From assembly GCF_041320595.1 (NCBI RefSeq), contig NZ_CP166625.1, positions 1,995,501 to 2,059,500 of the forward strand: a DNA stretch of 64,000 bases, read 5' to 3'. This document shows, in pieces, positions 18,061-27,051 of this stretch. Source of the stretch: Pleomorphomonas sp. PLEO (GTDB taxonomy: Bacteria > Pseudomonadota > Alphaproteobacteria > Rhizobiales > Pleomorphomonadaceae). A program made the translations under genes and the position numbers. Below the pieces are notes generated by a model, which was not told the origin of the DNA, ran no database searches, and saw only the letters and a program-made list of their open reading frames with translations. How positions within the stretch are numbered: position 1 is the stretch's first letter; the number at the start of each line of letters is the position of its first letter.

Positions 18061-18231
18061 GAGAATGACGATCTGCCGGAGCTGTCGGTTGCGCTGTCCG
18101 GCGGACGCTATGTGACGTCCTTCATGACGTCGGACGATCAGCCGGCGTGGGCGATGTTCATACGCTCGCAAGACGACTCGCCCCCTCGCGTCCTGGCGGT
18201 CGAGAATGGCAAGATCTGCGAGACGCGTTAG
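18061..18231 (+). pseudogene. 3' remnant of an unidentified gene
   Basis: An open frame reading LPELSVALSGGRYVTSFMTS and ending VLAVENGKICETR before TAG has typical coding composition, but its upstream part is replaced by the R3 array. It is probably the C-terminal end of a gene destroyed by repeat expansion or recombination. I do not recognise the family. Confidence 0.4.
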
Positions 18232-18246
18232 GCGGTTGCTCGCGGC

Positions 18247-20562
18247 TCAGCCGGCCTTCACCCGTTCGCCAGCCTCCTCTGCCATCTGGCGGGCTTGGTC
18301 GGCCGACAGGGGGCGGGCGAGCAGGTAGCCTTGAAGGTGGCTGCAGCCGCCGTTGATCAGGATTTCGGCCTGCTCTTCGGTCTCTATGCCTTCGGCGGTG
18401 CATTGAAGACCGAGGGTCGAGGCCAATGCCAGGATGGCCTGGATAATCGCCTGACTGGACGGCTTGCCGGCCACGCCTTCCACAAAGTAACGGTCGATCT
18501 TTATGCGGTCGATCTGGAAGTTGACCAAATAGCTCAAGGAGGAGTAGCCGGTGCCGAAGTCATCGAGCGCGATGGCGATGTGGGAGTCTCTGAATTTGTG
18601 CAGGACCGACTGCACTTCATTGACCTTATGAATCAGCGTCGACTCGGTGATTTCCAGCTCCAGCCGGTCCCCGGATAATCCCGTGCGCTCAAGGGCGCCA
18701 TAGACCTGCGCCTCAACCACGCTGTCGCGAAACTGGATCGGCGAAAGGTTGATCGAAACGAACAGCGTCGCGGGCCAGCGCATCGCGTCCTTGCATGCCT
18801 GTTCCAGCACCCAGGCTCCCAGGCGAACGATCAGGCCCGTTTCCTCGGCAACGGGAATGAACACATCCGGCCGCACCTCGCCGCGTTCGGGATGCTTCCA
18901 GCGCAGCAAGGCTTCAAACCCGGAAAGACGTCGGCCGGTTGCTTCGAAGATCGGCTGATACACCAGGTAGAACTGGCCAAGCTCCCAGGCTTCTTCGAGA
19001 TCGATCTGCAACTTGCGGCGGGTGTCCGCGACATTGGCCAGATCTTTCGAGAAGGCGCGCGCCAAGCCACGACCGTCCGTCTTGGCCTTGAACAGGGCAA
19101 GGTCGGCGTTCTTCAGCAAGGAGACGAGGTCGCGCCCGTCGCGCGGACAGAGTGAAATGCCGATGGAACTGGTGATGTTGAGCTGGTGGCCCTCGATCAC
19201 GAATTGTCTGTTGACGGCGGAAACGATGATGTCGGCGAAGCGTAGAGCATCGCCTTCGTCGGAAACGCCCATGCGAATGACCGCGAACTCGTCGCCGCCA
19301 AGGCGCGCGACCCTGTCCAGAGGGCCCAGGCATTCGTCCAGCCTGTCGGCGACGGCCATCAGCAACTTGTCGCCGACGTCGTGCCCCAGCGTATCGTTGA
19401 TGGTCTTGAAGTAATCGAGATCGACAAAATAGAGGACGAAAGGCTTTACCGGGTTGTTCTTGTTGAGACTCTCGATCCACTCGACGAAGCACAGCCTGTT
19501 GGGGAGGCCGGTCATCATATCGGTTCGCGCTTGATGGTACTGAACAATGGACTGCCGGCGATCTCGTCGCAGCTGGCGGCTCCAGAACACCGTGATGATC
19601 ACGATCGCCGCGCACACCACCAGGCAAGCGATCACCAGGGGAAGAAGTGTTCGGCGGATTTCATCGTTGACGGTTTTGGCGGCGACGCTGACGACGATGG
19701 CGGCCGGAAAATTGGCGAGGCGGCGGACGGCCGTGTAGCGCTGCTGATCGTCAAGAACGCCAGCGGCGATCAGCCCACCGGCGGTTGGCAGGCCAAACAG
19801 GGCTGCCGTATCGTAGACAGGCGGAGTCCTTGTTTCGGGGGGCTGGCCGGAGGGTGGGGACGGCGACTGGGCCATCAGCGTCCCATTGTTGAGGATGAAG
19901 GCGATGACGCTGCCGGCGCCCAGATCGATGTTTGACAGCTCCGTGGTAAAATACGCCTGTTCCGACGCGGCGTTGATCACGCCGAGAAATTTGCCCGACG
20001 CGGTGGTCAAGCGATGGGCCAGCACCAGATTGGGGCGGCCGGCGATCCGGCCGATGAGGGGCGGGCTCAAATAGGTTGGCGCCCCGAGCATGCTCTTCAT
20101 GATCTTGAAATATTGCCGGTCGCCGAAATTGAAATCGGGTGTCGGCCAGACGCGCGTCGTGGCCAGAACGCGCCCGGTTTCATCGATCACGGTCAGGGCA
20201 TCGAGAAAGGTGAGGCCGGAAATGCGCGCCCTGAGCAGATCGTTTGCCGGCTCCGTCGACATCGCGTCGGACAGAGCGGTTTTGTCTTCAATGGCTTGGG
20301 ATTTTATATAATCCGACACGCCGATCAGGACGAGTTCCATGGCCTGGAACGAACGGTTGATTTCATCGGACGTCACATCGGCAATCGTCGTTTGTATCTT
20401 GAGTTGTCTTTCGATCGCCGTGGCTTTCAATTTGGCGGTCACGGCAAACATCGATGTTGCAATAAGTAAAATCAAAAATACATCGACGATTAAAATAGCA
20501 ACTTCAGTGGGTGAAGCTGCCTTATATATAAATCCTTGTTTTATCGGGCTTTTGCTGAGCAA
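18247..20562 (-). CDS. Membrane-bound GGDEF-EAL protein (c-di-GMP cyclase/phosphodiesterase)
   Basis: A 771-residue protein. Helices at about residues 21-42 and 308-328 flank a periplasmic dCache-like sensor region (LDALTVIDETGRVLATTRVW). The GGDEF domain has an intact GGDEF at 422-426, but the inhibitory RxxD site is GPLD, so product inhibition is probably lost. The EAL domain has FEALLRW (about 549), DDFGTGYSSLSYL and EGIETEEQ, so phosphodiesterase residues look intact. It is a single gene with no partner. Whether synthesis or degradation of c-di-GMP dominates cannot be told. Confidence 0.92.
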   Translation of the reverse strand: MLSKSPIKQGFIYKAASPTEVAILIVDVFLILLIATSMFAVTAKLKATAIERQLKIQTTIADVTSDEINRSFQAMELVLIGVSDYIKSQAIEDKTALSDAMSTEPANDLLRARISGLTFLDALTVIDETGRVLATTRVWPTPDFNFGDRQYFKIMKSMLGAPTYLSPPLIGRIAGRPNLVLAHRLTTASGKFLGVINAASEQAYFTTELSNIDLGAGSVIAFILNNGTLMAQSPSPPSGQPPETRTPPVYDTAALFGLPTAGGLIAAGVLDDQQRYTAVRRLANFPAAIVVSVAAKTVNDEIRRTLLPLVIACLVVCAAIVIITVFWSRQLRRDRRQSIVQYHQARTDMMTGLPNRLCFVEWIESLNKNNPVKPFVLYFVDLDYFKTINDTLGHDVGDKLLMAVADRLDECLGPLDRVARLGGDEFAVIRMGVSDEGDALRFADIIVSAVNRQFVIEGHQLNITSSIGISLCPRDGRDLVSLLKNADLALFKAKTDGRGLARAFSKDLANVADTRRKLQIDLEEAWELGQFYLVYQPIFEATGRRLSGFEALLRWKHPERGEVRPDVFIPVAEETGLIVRLGAWVLEQACKDAMRWPATLFVSINLSPIQFRDSVVEAQVYGALERTGLSGDRLELEITESTLIHKVNEVQSVLHKFRDSHIAIALDDFGTGYSSLSYLVNFQIDRIKIDRYFVEGVAGKPSSQAIIQAILALASTLGLQCTAEGIETEEQAEILINGGCSHLQGYLLARPLSADQARQMAEEAGERVKAG

Positions 20563-20656
20563 TTTATGATTTGTCCCGGATTTATATATACGTATATTTA
20601 CTTCACTTTCATGGGTTTTTCCGGTGAAAACGCTTTCATCCGAAAGGATCTACCAC

Positions 20657-20842
20657 ATGGTTCTTATGCAACTTCCGCAATATATGTCGGCTCTAATTGC
20701 TCGTGATAACGCAAAAACATTATCACTTTACTTCGAGCCACTAAGGCTTGTCGCTGAAAACGGCTTCTCGCTCCGTTGGTTACCCAAAGGTATAAAACAC
20801 GAACTGCACAATGTACATCTTCTCAGCGGATATTTTCCGTGA
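20657..20842 (+). CDS. Possible small protein (61 aa), unrecognised
   Basis: An open frame beginning MVLMQLPQYMSALIARDNAK follows AAGGA with about 10 bp spacing. The region 20570-20870 is clearly more AT-rich than its surroundings, which could mean foreign origin or a regulatory region. No domain is recognised. The rest of 20843-21032 shows no gene. Confidence 0.3.
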   Translation: MVLMQLPQYMSALIARDNAKTLSLYFEPLRLVAENGFSLRWLPKGIKHELHNVHLLSGYFP

Positions 20843-21032
20843 ACATCCGCATTAGTGACAGTATTTTTTTAAAAAAGCGACCAGCCTGCTCGGCGGGGGC
20901 GTCCACGCCAAGGCGCAAAGTCTTGTAGATATTTAGTGGGGGGTAATACATCTCGGTCGAGATGGCGGGCGAACAAGCTCACCTTGCCCCGGCAATTGCC
21001 AAGCTCTTGCGAACCGGCTGCTGATCTCGACC

Positions 21033-21257
21033 TTATGTCTGCTGGGATTCAAACGCCAAATCCGACCCGCTAGCGGCCCGGTCTGGGAGGATGGGGAAGC
21101 CCTGCTTCTTCAGCTCGGCATGCGCTTCCTGGCTGGCCATGGTGAGCAGGTAGGCGATGAAGGGCAGGCCGCCGTGCCGGGCCTGCTGGGCCATCTGCTC
21201 GCTGAGCGTTGCGATGTTGTGGAGCGTTTCCACGGGAGTTCTCGGAAGGTCCGACAT
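21033..21257 (-). CDS. Small hypothetical protein (74 aa)
   Basis: Begins MSDLPRTPVETLHNIATLSE and contains a helical stretch LPFIAYLLTMASQEAHAELK. The start follows AAAGGTGATC. It reads like the short soluble helical proteins seen in Hyphomicrobiales, but I do not recognise a domain. It stands alone, on the same strand as the downstream transketolase. Confidence 0.55.
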   Translation of the reverse strand: MSDLPRTPVETLHNIATLSEQMAQQARHGGLPFIAYLLTMASQEAHAELKKQGFPILPDRAASGSDLAFESQQT

Positions 21258-21412
21258 GCCCGATCACCTTTCACGTTGGAGGCCTTTAGGCCTACCTGTG
21301 ACTGCCCAACCAATAGCCGAAGGCGAAGGTTCCCAGAGGGCAAGCAAACGTGATCGAGACCGCTCGCCGACCGGACATTTCGGCCCGGTCGGCGACTATT
21401 TTCAGGGGATCC

Positions 21413-23422
21413 TCACACGAGACCCTTCACCGCTTCGACGACCTTGTCGGTGGTGATGCCGAAGAACTCGTAGACCTCTTGCGCCGGGCCGCATTCGCCG
21501 AACCGGTCGAGGCCGATGACGGCACCCTCAAGGCCGACATACTTGCGCCAGTAGTCGGTGACGCCCGCTTCGACGGCGACGCGCGGGATGCCGCGCGGCA
21601 GCACGTCGTCGCGGTAGGCGGCATCCTGGCGTTCGAAGATGAAGTGCGAGGGCAGCGAGACGACGCGGACGGCAACGCCCTCGGCGGCGAGCTTGGCCTG
21701 CGCGCCCATGGCGAGGCTCACCTCGGACCCGGTGGCGATGATCACCGCCTGGGGCGTGCCGGCGCAGTCGCTCAGCACGTAGCCGCCGCGCTTGATGGCC
21801 TCGATCCGGGCGGCGTCGCGGCTCTGATGCGGCACGCGCTGGCGCGTCAGCACCAGGGCGGTCGGGCTGTCGCGATGCTCGATCGCCGCCTGCCAGGCGA
21901 CGAAGGTCTCGACGGAGTCGCAGGGCCGCCAGACGTCGAGGTTGGGCACCAGACGCAGGGTTGCCGTCTGCTCGACCGCCTGATGGGTCGGGCCGTCCTC
22001 GCCCATGCCGATGGAATCATGGGTGAGCACGAAGATCGAGTTGATCTTCATCAGCGCCGCCATGCGGATGGCGTTGCGGGCATATTCGGAGAACACCAGG
22101 AAGGTGGCGGCGATGGGCAGGAAGCCGCCGTGCAGCGCCAGCCCGTTGACGATCGCCGTCATGCCGAACTCGCGGATGCCGTAGTCGAGGACGTTGCCGC
22201 CTTCCTCGAGCGCATCGGCGCGCAGATGCTTGCAGCCGTCCCACTCCGTCATGGTACAGGCGTGCAGGTCGGCCGAACCGGACAGGAACTCCGGCATCAG
22301 CGGTGCCAAGGCATTGAGCGCCCGCTGCGAGCCGTGGCGGGTGGCGACGCTCTTGGCCTCGGCGTCGATGGTCGCCAGGAGCTTGGCGGTTTCGGCAGCG
22401 AAGTTCTTGGGCAGGCGGCCGTTGACGCGGCGCTCGAACTCGGCGGCCTTGGCCGGGAAGGCGGCGCGGTAGCCTTCGAACAGCGCCTGCCACTTTTGCT
22501 GCCGCTGTGCGCCGACATCCCGGGCGTTCCACGCCGCGCGGACGTCGGCGGCGATTTCGAACGGACCGGAGGTGATGCCGAGCGCGGCGCGGGTTGCGGC
22601 GATTTCGGCGTCGCCCAGCGGGTTGCCGTGAACGCCTGGGGTGTCCTGGCGGTTGGGCGAGCCCTTGCCGATGATCGTGCGGCAGCAGATCAGCGTCGGC
22701 CTGTCGGTCTCGGCCTTGGCCTGTTGAATCGCCTTGTCCAGCGCCTCGACGTCATGGCCGTCGACGCCGGAAATCACATGCCAGCCATAGGCTTCGAAGC
22801 GCTTGGGCGTGTTGTCGCTGAACCAGTCGGCCACACGGCCGTCGATGGAGATACCGTTGTCGTCCCAGAAGGCGATCAGCTTTCCGAGCTTCCAGGTGCC
22901 GGCCAGCGAGCAGGCCTCGTGCGAAATGCCTTCCATCAGGCAACCGTCGCCGACGAAGGCGTAGGTGTAGTGGTCGACGATGGGGAAGCCGGGCTGGTTG
23001 AACTCGATGCCCAACAGCTTTTCGGCCAGCGCGAAGCCGACGGCGTTGGCCAGACCCTGGCCGATCGGGCCGGTGGTGGTCTCGACGCCGGGGGTGTGGC
23101 CGTATTCCGGATGGCCGGGCAGGCGGCCGCCGAGCTTGCGGAAGTTTTTGATGTCGTCCAGCGATACGTCATAACCGGTCAGATGCAGCATGGAATAGAT
23201 CAGCATCGACGCATGCCCGTTGGACAGGGCGAAGCGGTCGCGGTTGACCCATTTCGGGTCGGCCGGGTTGTGGCTGAGGTGACGGGTCCACAGCGCAACG
23301 CCCATTTCCGCCATGCCCATGGGGGCGCCCGGATGGCCGCAACCGGCGGCTTGCACCGCATCGATGGTCAGGATGCGAATCGCATCGGCCAGCGCGGTGG
23401 ATGACGGAAATGGTGACAGCAT
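21413..23422 (-). CDS. tkt: Transketolase, full length
   Basis: A 669-residue transketolase, the usual size for the pentose phosphate and Calvin cycle enzyme. The N-terminal domain has [20 protein letters not shown] and [20 protein letters not shown] (diphosphate/Mg2+ site). The second domain has [18 protein letters not shown] (activating Glu) and [17 protein letters not shown]. The ATG at 23422 follows GAGGAGAG; a longer upstream frame is unlike the family. It is divergent from a ROK regulator. It is the second transketolase in the window besides the split enzyme at 14.1-15.9 kb. Confidence 0.95.
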   Translation of the reverse strand: MLSPFPSSTALADAIRILTIDAVQAAGCGHPGAPMGMAEMGVALWTRHLSHNPADPKWVNRDRFALSNGHASMLIYSMLHLTGYDVSLDDIKNFRKLGGRLPGHPEYGHTPGVETTTGPIGQGLANAVGFALAEKLLGIEFNQPGFPIVDHYTYAFVGDGCLMEGISHEACSLAGTWKLGKLIAFWDDNGISIDGRVADWFSDNTPKRFEAYGWHVISGVDGHDVEALDKAIQQAKAETDRPTLICCRTIIGKGSPNRQDTPGVHGNPLGDAEIAATRAALGITSGPFEIAADVRAAWNARDVGAQRQQKWQALFEGYRAAFPAKAAEFERRVNGRLPKNFAAETAKLLATIDAEAKSVATRHGSQRALNALAPLMPEFLSGSADLHACTMTEWDGCKHLRADALEEGGNVLDYGIREFGMTAIVNGLALHGGFLPIAATFLVFSEYARNAIRMAALMKINSIFVLTHDSIGMGEDGPTHQAVEQTATLRLVPNLDVWRPCDSVETFVAWQAAIEHRDSPTALVLTRQRVPHQSRDAARIEAIKRGGYVLSDCAGTPQAVIIATGSEVSLAMGAQAKLAAEGVAVRVVSLPSHFIFERQDAAYRDDVLPRGIPRVAVEAGVTDYWRKYVGLEGAVIGLDRFGECGPAQEVYEFFGITTDKVVEAVKGLV

Positions 23423-23446
23423 CGTGGACTCTCCTCGCGTTCCCTT

Positions 23447-23465
23447 GGTCAATTTTATAATGACC
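23447..23465. promoter_or_regulatory. Possible operator between tkt and the ROK gene
   Basis: GGTCA-N9-TGACC is a perfect short dyad 25 bp upstream of the tkt start, spanning an AT-rich ATTTTATAA core. It could be a ROK or other regulator site. The remaining gap to 23745 holds only AT-rich promoter-like sequence. Confidence 0.3.
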
Positions 23466-23745
23466 GAAAATTGCCTGAACACGCTATAGTTATGTACGAA
23501 AAAAGTCAAAATAAATAACCGAAAGGCCTAAAAAATACGCTTATCGTCGTATATTGAGCGTAGGTGGACGGAATGGCGGTGGTTTCCGTTGAAATTCACG
23601 CCGTTGCAGAATGGCCTCGGGCTCGTTCGTTTACCGGATGGAGGCGATCGGCTATGGTGCGCAACCGGCCGGTGCATGCGGTCGGTCCGGCGGTTTCCTG
23701 GACGGGACGAGAGGCGCCTAGAGCATTTTGGAAAAGGGAAACGCC

Positions 23746-24960
23746 GTGGTGAGTGCGAGGGACATTATCACTGATACAAGTGGTACCCATCTGCCGGTGG
23801 AAAGCCGGGATCTGTTGTCGCTGATCGCCAAAAACGGCGCCGTTTCGCGCTCGGAGCTGGAAAAGCTGTCCGGCAGTTCGCGCACCACCGTCGCTCCGCG
23901 GCTCGGCATGCTGTTCAGCGCCAATCTGGTTCGCGAGACCGAGAAGGTGCTGCCAACGGGAGGACGGCCTTCCAAGCTGCTCAGCCTGAACGAGGATTTC
24001 GCGCTGATCATCGCGGTCGATGTCGGCGAAAGCCAGACGCGGGTGGCCTTGACCGACCTGACGCCGAAAGTCTTGGTCGAAGAGGTGTTTCCAACCGATC
24101 TCGAGGGCGACCCGTTATCCATTCTCGAGCAGATCGCCGCCTGCGCCGAACGTCTGCTGCCACGGATCGGCCGACCGATCGGCGATGTCATCGGCATCGG
24201 GATGAGCCTTCCCTCGCGCATCGACTACACGAATGCGCGCGTGTTCGGTCCCTCGGTGATGCACCGGTGGGACGATCTCGATATTCGCGGCTGGTTCTGG
24301 GATCGCTATCAGATCAAGGTGTTTGCCGATAACGACGTCAACCTGATGGCCTTGGCGGAATACAAGACCTACTGGCCGGACGAGGACTATTTCTTCTTCC
24401 TCAAGGCCGGCACCGGCATCGGCGGTGGCTTCATCACGCGCGGCGAGGTTTATCGCGGCGGGCGAGGGGCGGCGGCCGACATCGGCCACATTCAGCTCGA
24501 CCTTCCCAATCCGCCGCTGTGCCGTTGCGGCAAGCTGGGGTGCCTGGAAGCCTATTCCGCCGGCTGGGCCATCGCCCGCGATCTGCGCGCCCTGGGGATC
24601 GAGGCCCGCAACGCGCGGGACGTTATCAGCATCGTCAAACGTAACGTTCCCGAAGCGATCCAGCTGATCCGCGCCGCCGGCAGAGGGTTCGGCGAGGTGG
24701 CGGCCAATGTGGTCAGCGTCCTCAATCCGAACCTGATCGTGGTCGGCGGTACCCTGGCGGAAGCCGGCGAACACCTGCTCGCCGGCATTCGCGAACTGGT
24801 CAATCAGCGCTGCCTGCCGCTGGCCACGCAGAGCCTGGAAATCGTCATGGCGCGCAGCGGCGATCGCGCGGGAATCCTGGGTGCCGCGCATCTGGTGTTC
24901 GAAGAGCAACTGATCGGCGGCGAAGACCGCACCCGCGACAGGGTCCACGTGGCGCGGTGA
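23746..24960 (+). CDS. ROK family transcriptional regulator (NagC/XylR type)
   Basis: A 404-residue protein. An N-terminal winged helix (SRSELEKLSGSSRTTVAPRL) is followed by a ROK sugar-kinase-like domain with IIAVDVGESQTRVALTDL, the ATP-type loop AGTGIGGGFITRG and the zinc motif LCRCGKLGCLEAYSAG. I chose GTG at 23746, which follows AAGGGA; a TTG at 23728 is also possible. It is divergent from tkt and probably controls it or a distant sugar locus. The inducer is unknown. Confidence 0.85.
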   Translation: MVSARDIITDTSGTHLPVESRDLLSLIAKNGAVSRSELEKLSGSSRTTVAPRLGMLFSANLVRETEKVLPTGGRPSKLLSLNEDFALIIAVDVGESQTRVALTDLTPKVLVEEVFPTDLEGDPLSILEQIAACAERLLPRIGRPIGDVIGIGMSLPSRIDYTNARVFGPSVMHRWDDLDIRGWFWDRYQIKVFADNDVNLMALAEYKTYWPDEDYFFFLKAGTGIGGGFITRGEVYRGGRGAAADIGHIQLDLPNPPLCRCGKLGCLEAYSAGWAIARDLRALGIEARNARDVISIVKRNVPEAIQLIRAAGRGFGEVAANVVSVLNPNLIVVGGTLAEAGEHLLAGIRELVNQRCLPLATQSLEIVMARSGDRAGILGAAHLVFEEQLIGGEDRTRDRVHVAR

Positions 24961-25002
24961 ATGGCGCGGGGCGATCTTGCATCCGCAGTGCCTTGTCCTG
25001 AT

Positions 25003-25101
25003 TATGCGCTATAGCGTATAATTCGATTTTATACGCTGTAGCGTATTCTTTCTAAATATGCGCTCGGCCGTATATTGAAGATATATACGCGAAGGCGTAT
25101 A
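25003..25101. promoter_or_regulatory. Four phased HipB operators
   Basis: Four 18-bp palindromes of the form TATRCGC-N4-GCGTATW lie at 25003-25020, 25030-25047, 25057-25074 and 25084-25101. The last is perfect and extended. Their centres are exactly 27 bp apart. They precede hipB by about 20 bp and fit a cooperative autorepression array for the HipB/HipA complex. Confidence 0.8.
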
Positions 25102-25122
25102 TTCATGCGAGGAGAGGCTTGC

Positions 25123-25371
25123 ATGAGCGACATTGTCCGTACACCGCCCCATATAGGCGCAGCCATCAGGCGTCGGCGCAAACTAAAAGGCCTGACACAG
25201 GCTCAGCTCGGTGAGAAAACCAAGCTGCGGCAAGCAACGATCTCGCAGCTGGAAGGCGGCGAGGGCGGCGCTCAGCTCAAAACGTTGACCGATGTTCTGG
25301 CCGCACTGAACCTCGAATTGGTGATCCAGGATCGCTCGACATCGTCACGTGACATTGAGGACCTTTTCTAG
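25123..25371 (+). CDS. hipB: HipB-like antitoxin, XRE-family DNA-binding protein
   Basis: An 82-residue Cro/C1-type helix-turn-helix protein (GAAIRRRRKLKGLTQAQLGE then LRQATISQLEGGEGG). It neutralises HipA and represses the operon. The ATG at 25123 follows GGAGAGG; an upstream ATG at 25105 is less well placed. Four palindromic operators stand immediately upstream. The gap of 102 bp to hipA is filled by repeat R2, unusual for a pair that is normally tightly coupled. Confidence 0.88.
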   Translation: MSDIVRTPPHIGAAIRRRRKLKGLTQAQLGEKTKLRQATISQLEGGEGGAQLKTLTDVLAALNLELVIQDRSTSSRDIEDLF

Positions 25372-25374
25372 ATT

Positions 25375-25473
25375 ATGTCCGGCGAACTCTGGTTCGCCAA
25401 CATGCTCTATCCCATTGTTTTTACGCAACTCCGGACGCAAAGCCGGTTCCCACTTTTGCTGGAGTGGCTCTAG
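25375..25473. repeat. Repeat R2 copy, between hipB and hipA
   Basis: Consists of GTCCGGCGAACtctgGTTCGCC, a GCTCTAT segment, then CGGACGCAAAGCCGGTTCCC and ACTTTTGCTGGAGTGGCTCTAG. The terminal CTCTAG abuts the hipA ATG, and the GGAG at 25461-25464 within the repeat is the only good ribosome binding site for hipA. Similar copies occur at 26.8, 29.2 and 36.5 kb. Confidence 0.75.
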
Positions 25474-26808
25474 ATGGCGCGCACGAGGAAAAATCCCCCT
25501 CTGAGAGTGTTGCTCAACGGCAGAGATGTCGGCCTGCTGACTCGCGCTTCCAGCGGCGCCATAGACTTTCGGTATGCGACGGAATGGCTCGAATGGGACA
25601 ACGCCATCCCGGTGTCACTCTCGCTTCCGTTGCGCGAGGATCGCTATATCGGCGAGCCGGTGCTCGCCGTCTTCGAGAACTTGCTGCCCGACAACAAGAT
25701 CATTCGTGATCGCGTCGCCGCAAAGGTGCAGGCGAGCGGTACGGATGCCTACAGCCTGCTCAGCAAGATCGGCGCCGATTGCGTCGGTGCGCTGCAGTTC
25801 TTGCCGGACAATGCCGACGTTGGAAAAGTCGGTGCCATCGAAGGGCGCCCAATCAGCGATGAGGATATCGCCAAGAAGATCGCCGACCTGAAATCGGCGC
25901 CGCTCGGAATGGATGAGAATGAGGGCTTCCGGATTTCGATTGCCGGAGCGCAGGAAAAAACGGCGCTGCTCTACCACGACGGCAAATGGCAAATCCCGGT
26001 TGGCACGACACCGACCACGCACATCATAAAGCCACGGATCGGTCAGATCCCTAGCGGTATTGACCTGAGCAACAGCGTCGAGAACGAATATCTCTGCATG
26101 AAGCTCTGCAAGGCTTTCGGACTCGATGTGGCCGATGTCGACATCGTGGACTTCGCTGGTAACAAAGCTCTTGCCGTCGAGCGGTTCGATCGCATCCGGG
26201 CTCGCGATGGCCGCCTGCTGCGCCGTCCGCAAGAGGATATGTGCCAGGCTCTGTCAGTGCCACCCAACCGCAAATACCAATCCGACGGCGGGCCCGACAA
26301 TCAGGCCATCATGCAACTGCTTAAAGGCGCCGATAATCCGGAAGATGACCAGCTTGCCTATTTGAAGGCGCAGCTCATCTTCTGGCTTATCGGTGCAACG
26401 GATGGCCATGCCAAGAATTTCAGCGTCTTCCTGATGCCCGGAACGCGCTTCAAACTTACACCGCTCTATGACGTGCTCACAGCGCAGCCGAGTGTCGACG
26501 CGCATCAGGTCGGCATCAACAAGTTCAAGCTGGCGATGTCGGTGGGAAAGAACAACCATTACAAGATCAACGACATCACGCCACGCCACTTTCTGCAAAC
26601 CGCGGATCGATGCGCCTTTGACAAAACCAAGCTCATTGGCGAGCTCGAACAGCTTCTGAACAATGGCGAGAAGGCTGCTACATCAATGGTGAGCAGTCTG
26701 CCCCACACGCTGCCAGCTGAACTTACGGACAGCGTCCTGACGTGCGTTGCCTCGAGGATACGGAGCATCGCGCTGTGGGCCGAAAAACCGCTCAATCTGG
26801 TTGTTTGA
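25474..26808 (+). CDS. hipA: HipA toxin, serine/threonine kinase
   Basis: A 444-residue HipA-type kinase. In E. coli the relative phosphorylates glutamyl-tRNA synthetase and causes growth arrest and persistence. The autophosphorylation loop FRISIAGAQEKTALL (Ser about 155), HIIKP (ATP-binding Lys), LIGATDGHAKNFSVF (catalytic Asp region) and LTPLYDV (metal Asp) are intact, so the kinase looks active. Full length against E. coli HipA (440). Repeat R2 lies against both ends of the gene. Confidence 0.92.
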   Translation: MARTRKNPPLRVLLNGRDVGLLTRASSGAIDFRYATEWLEWDNAIPVSLSLPLREDRYIGEPVLAVFENLLPDNKIIRDRVAAKVQASGTDAYSLLSKIGADCVGALQFLPDNADVGKVGAIEGRPISDEDIAKKIADLKSAPLGMDENEGFRISIAGAQEKTALLYHDGKWQIPVGTTPTTHIIKPRIGQIPSGIDLSNSVENEYLCMKLCKAFGLDVADVDIVDFAGNKALAVERFDRIRARDGRLLRRPQEDMCQALSVPPNRKYQSDGGPDNQAIMQLLKGADNPEDDQLAYLKAQLIFWLIGATDGHAKNFSVFLMPGTRFKLTPLYDVLTAQPSVDAHQVGINKFKLAMSVGKNNHYKINDITPRHFLQTADRCAFDKTKLIGELEQLLNNGEKAATSMVSSLPHTLPAELTDSVLTCVASRIRSIALWAEKPLNLVV

Positions 26809-26861
26809 GGCGCAATTCCGGACGCAAAACCGGTTTCCACTTTTGCTGGAGTGGCTCTAGA
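26809..26861. repeat. Repeat R2, half copy after hipA
   Basis: Directly after the hipA stop: GCGCAATTCCGGACGCAAAA then CCGGTTTCCACTTTTGCTGG and AGTGGCTCTAG. It is nearly identical to the right half of the copy before hipA and in the same orientation, so hipA is bracketed by direct repeats of about 45 bp. Confidence 0.75.
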
Positions 26862-26987
26862 CATCCGGTTTGCGATGAAGTGTCCTCCGTCCTGGGACAA
26901 GGGACACGATATGTGAGCGGAATGAGAAGCCGGGGCATCATCTTTTCTATCCTCGCATCGCTTTCCCCTCGCACCTCCCAACGAGCA

Positions 26988-27014
26988 ACGCCCGGGACAT
27001 GAAGTCCCGGGCGT
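26988..27014 (-). terminator. Strong hairpin after the rbs-type operon
   Basis: ACGCCCGGGAC-atgaa-GTCCCGGGCGT is a perfect 11-bp stem with a 5-base loop, 38 bp beyond the stop of the binding-protein gene. The following bases on the minus strand are not a clean U-run, so the terminator call rests on stem strength and position. Confidence 0.65.
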
Positions 27015-27051
27015 CGGTCTGGATTGGCTACGCTGTTGGCGGGGAGTGCGC

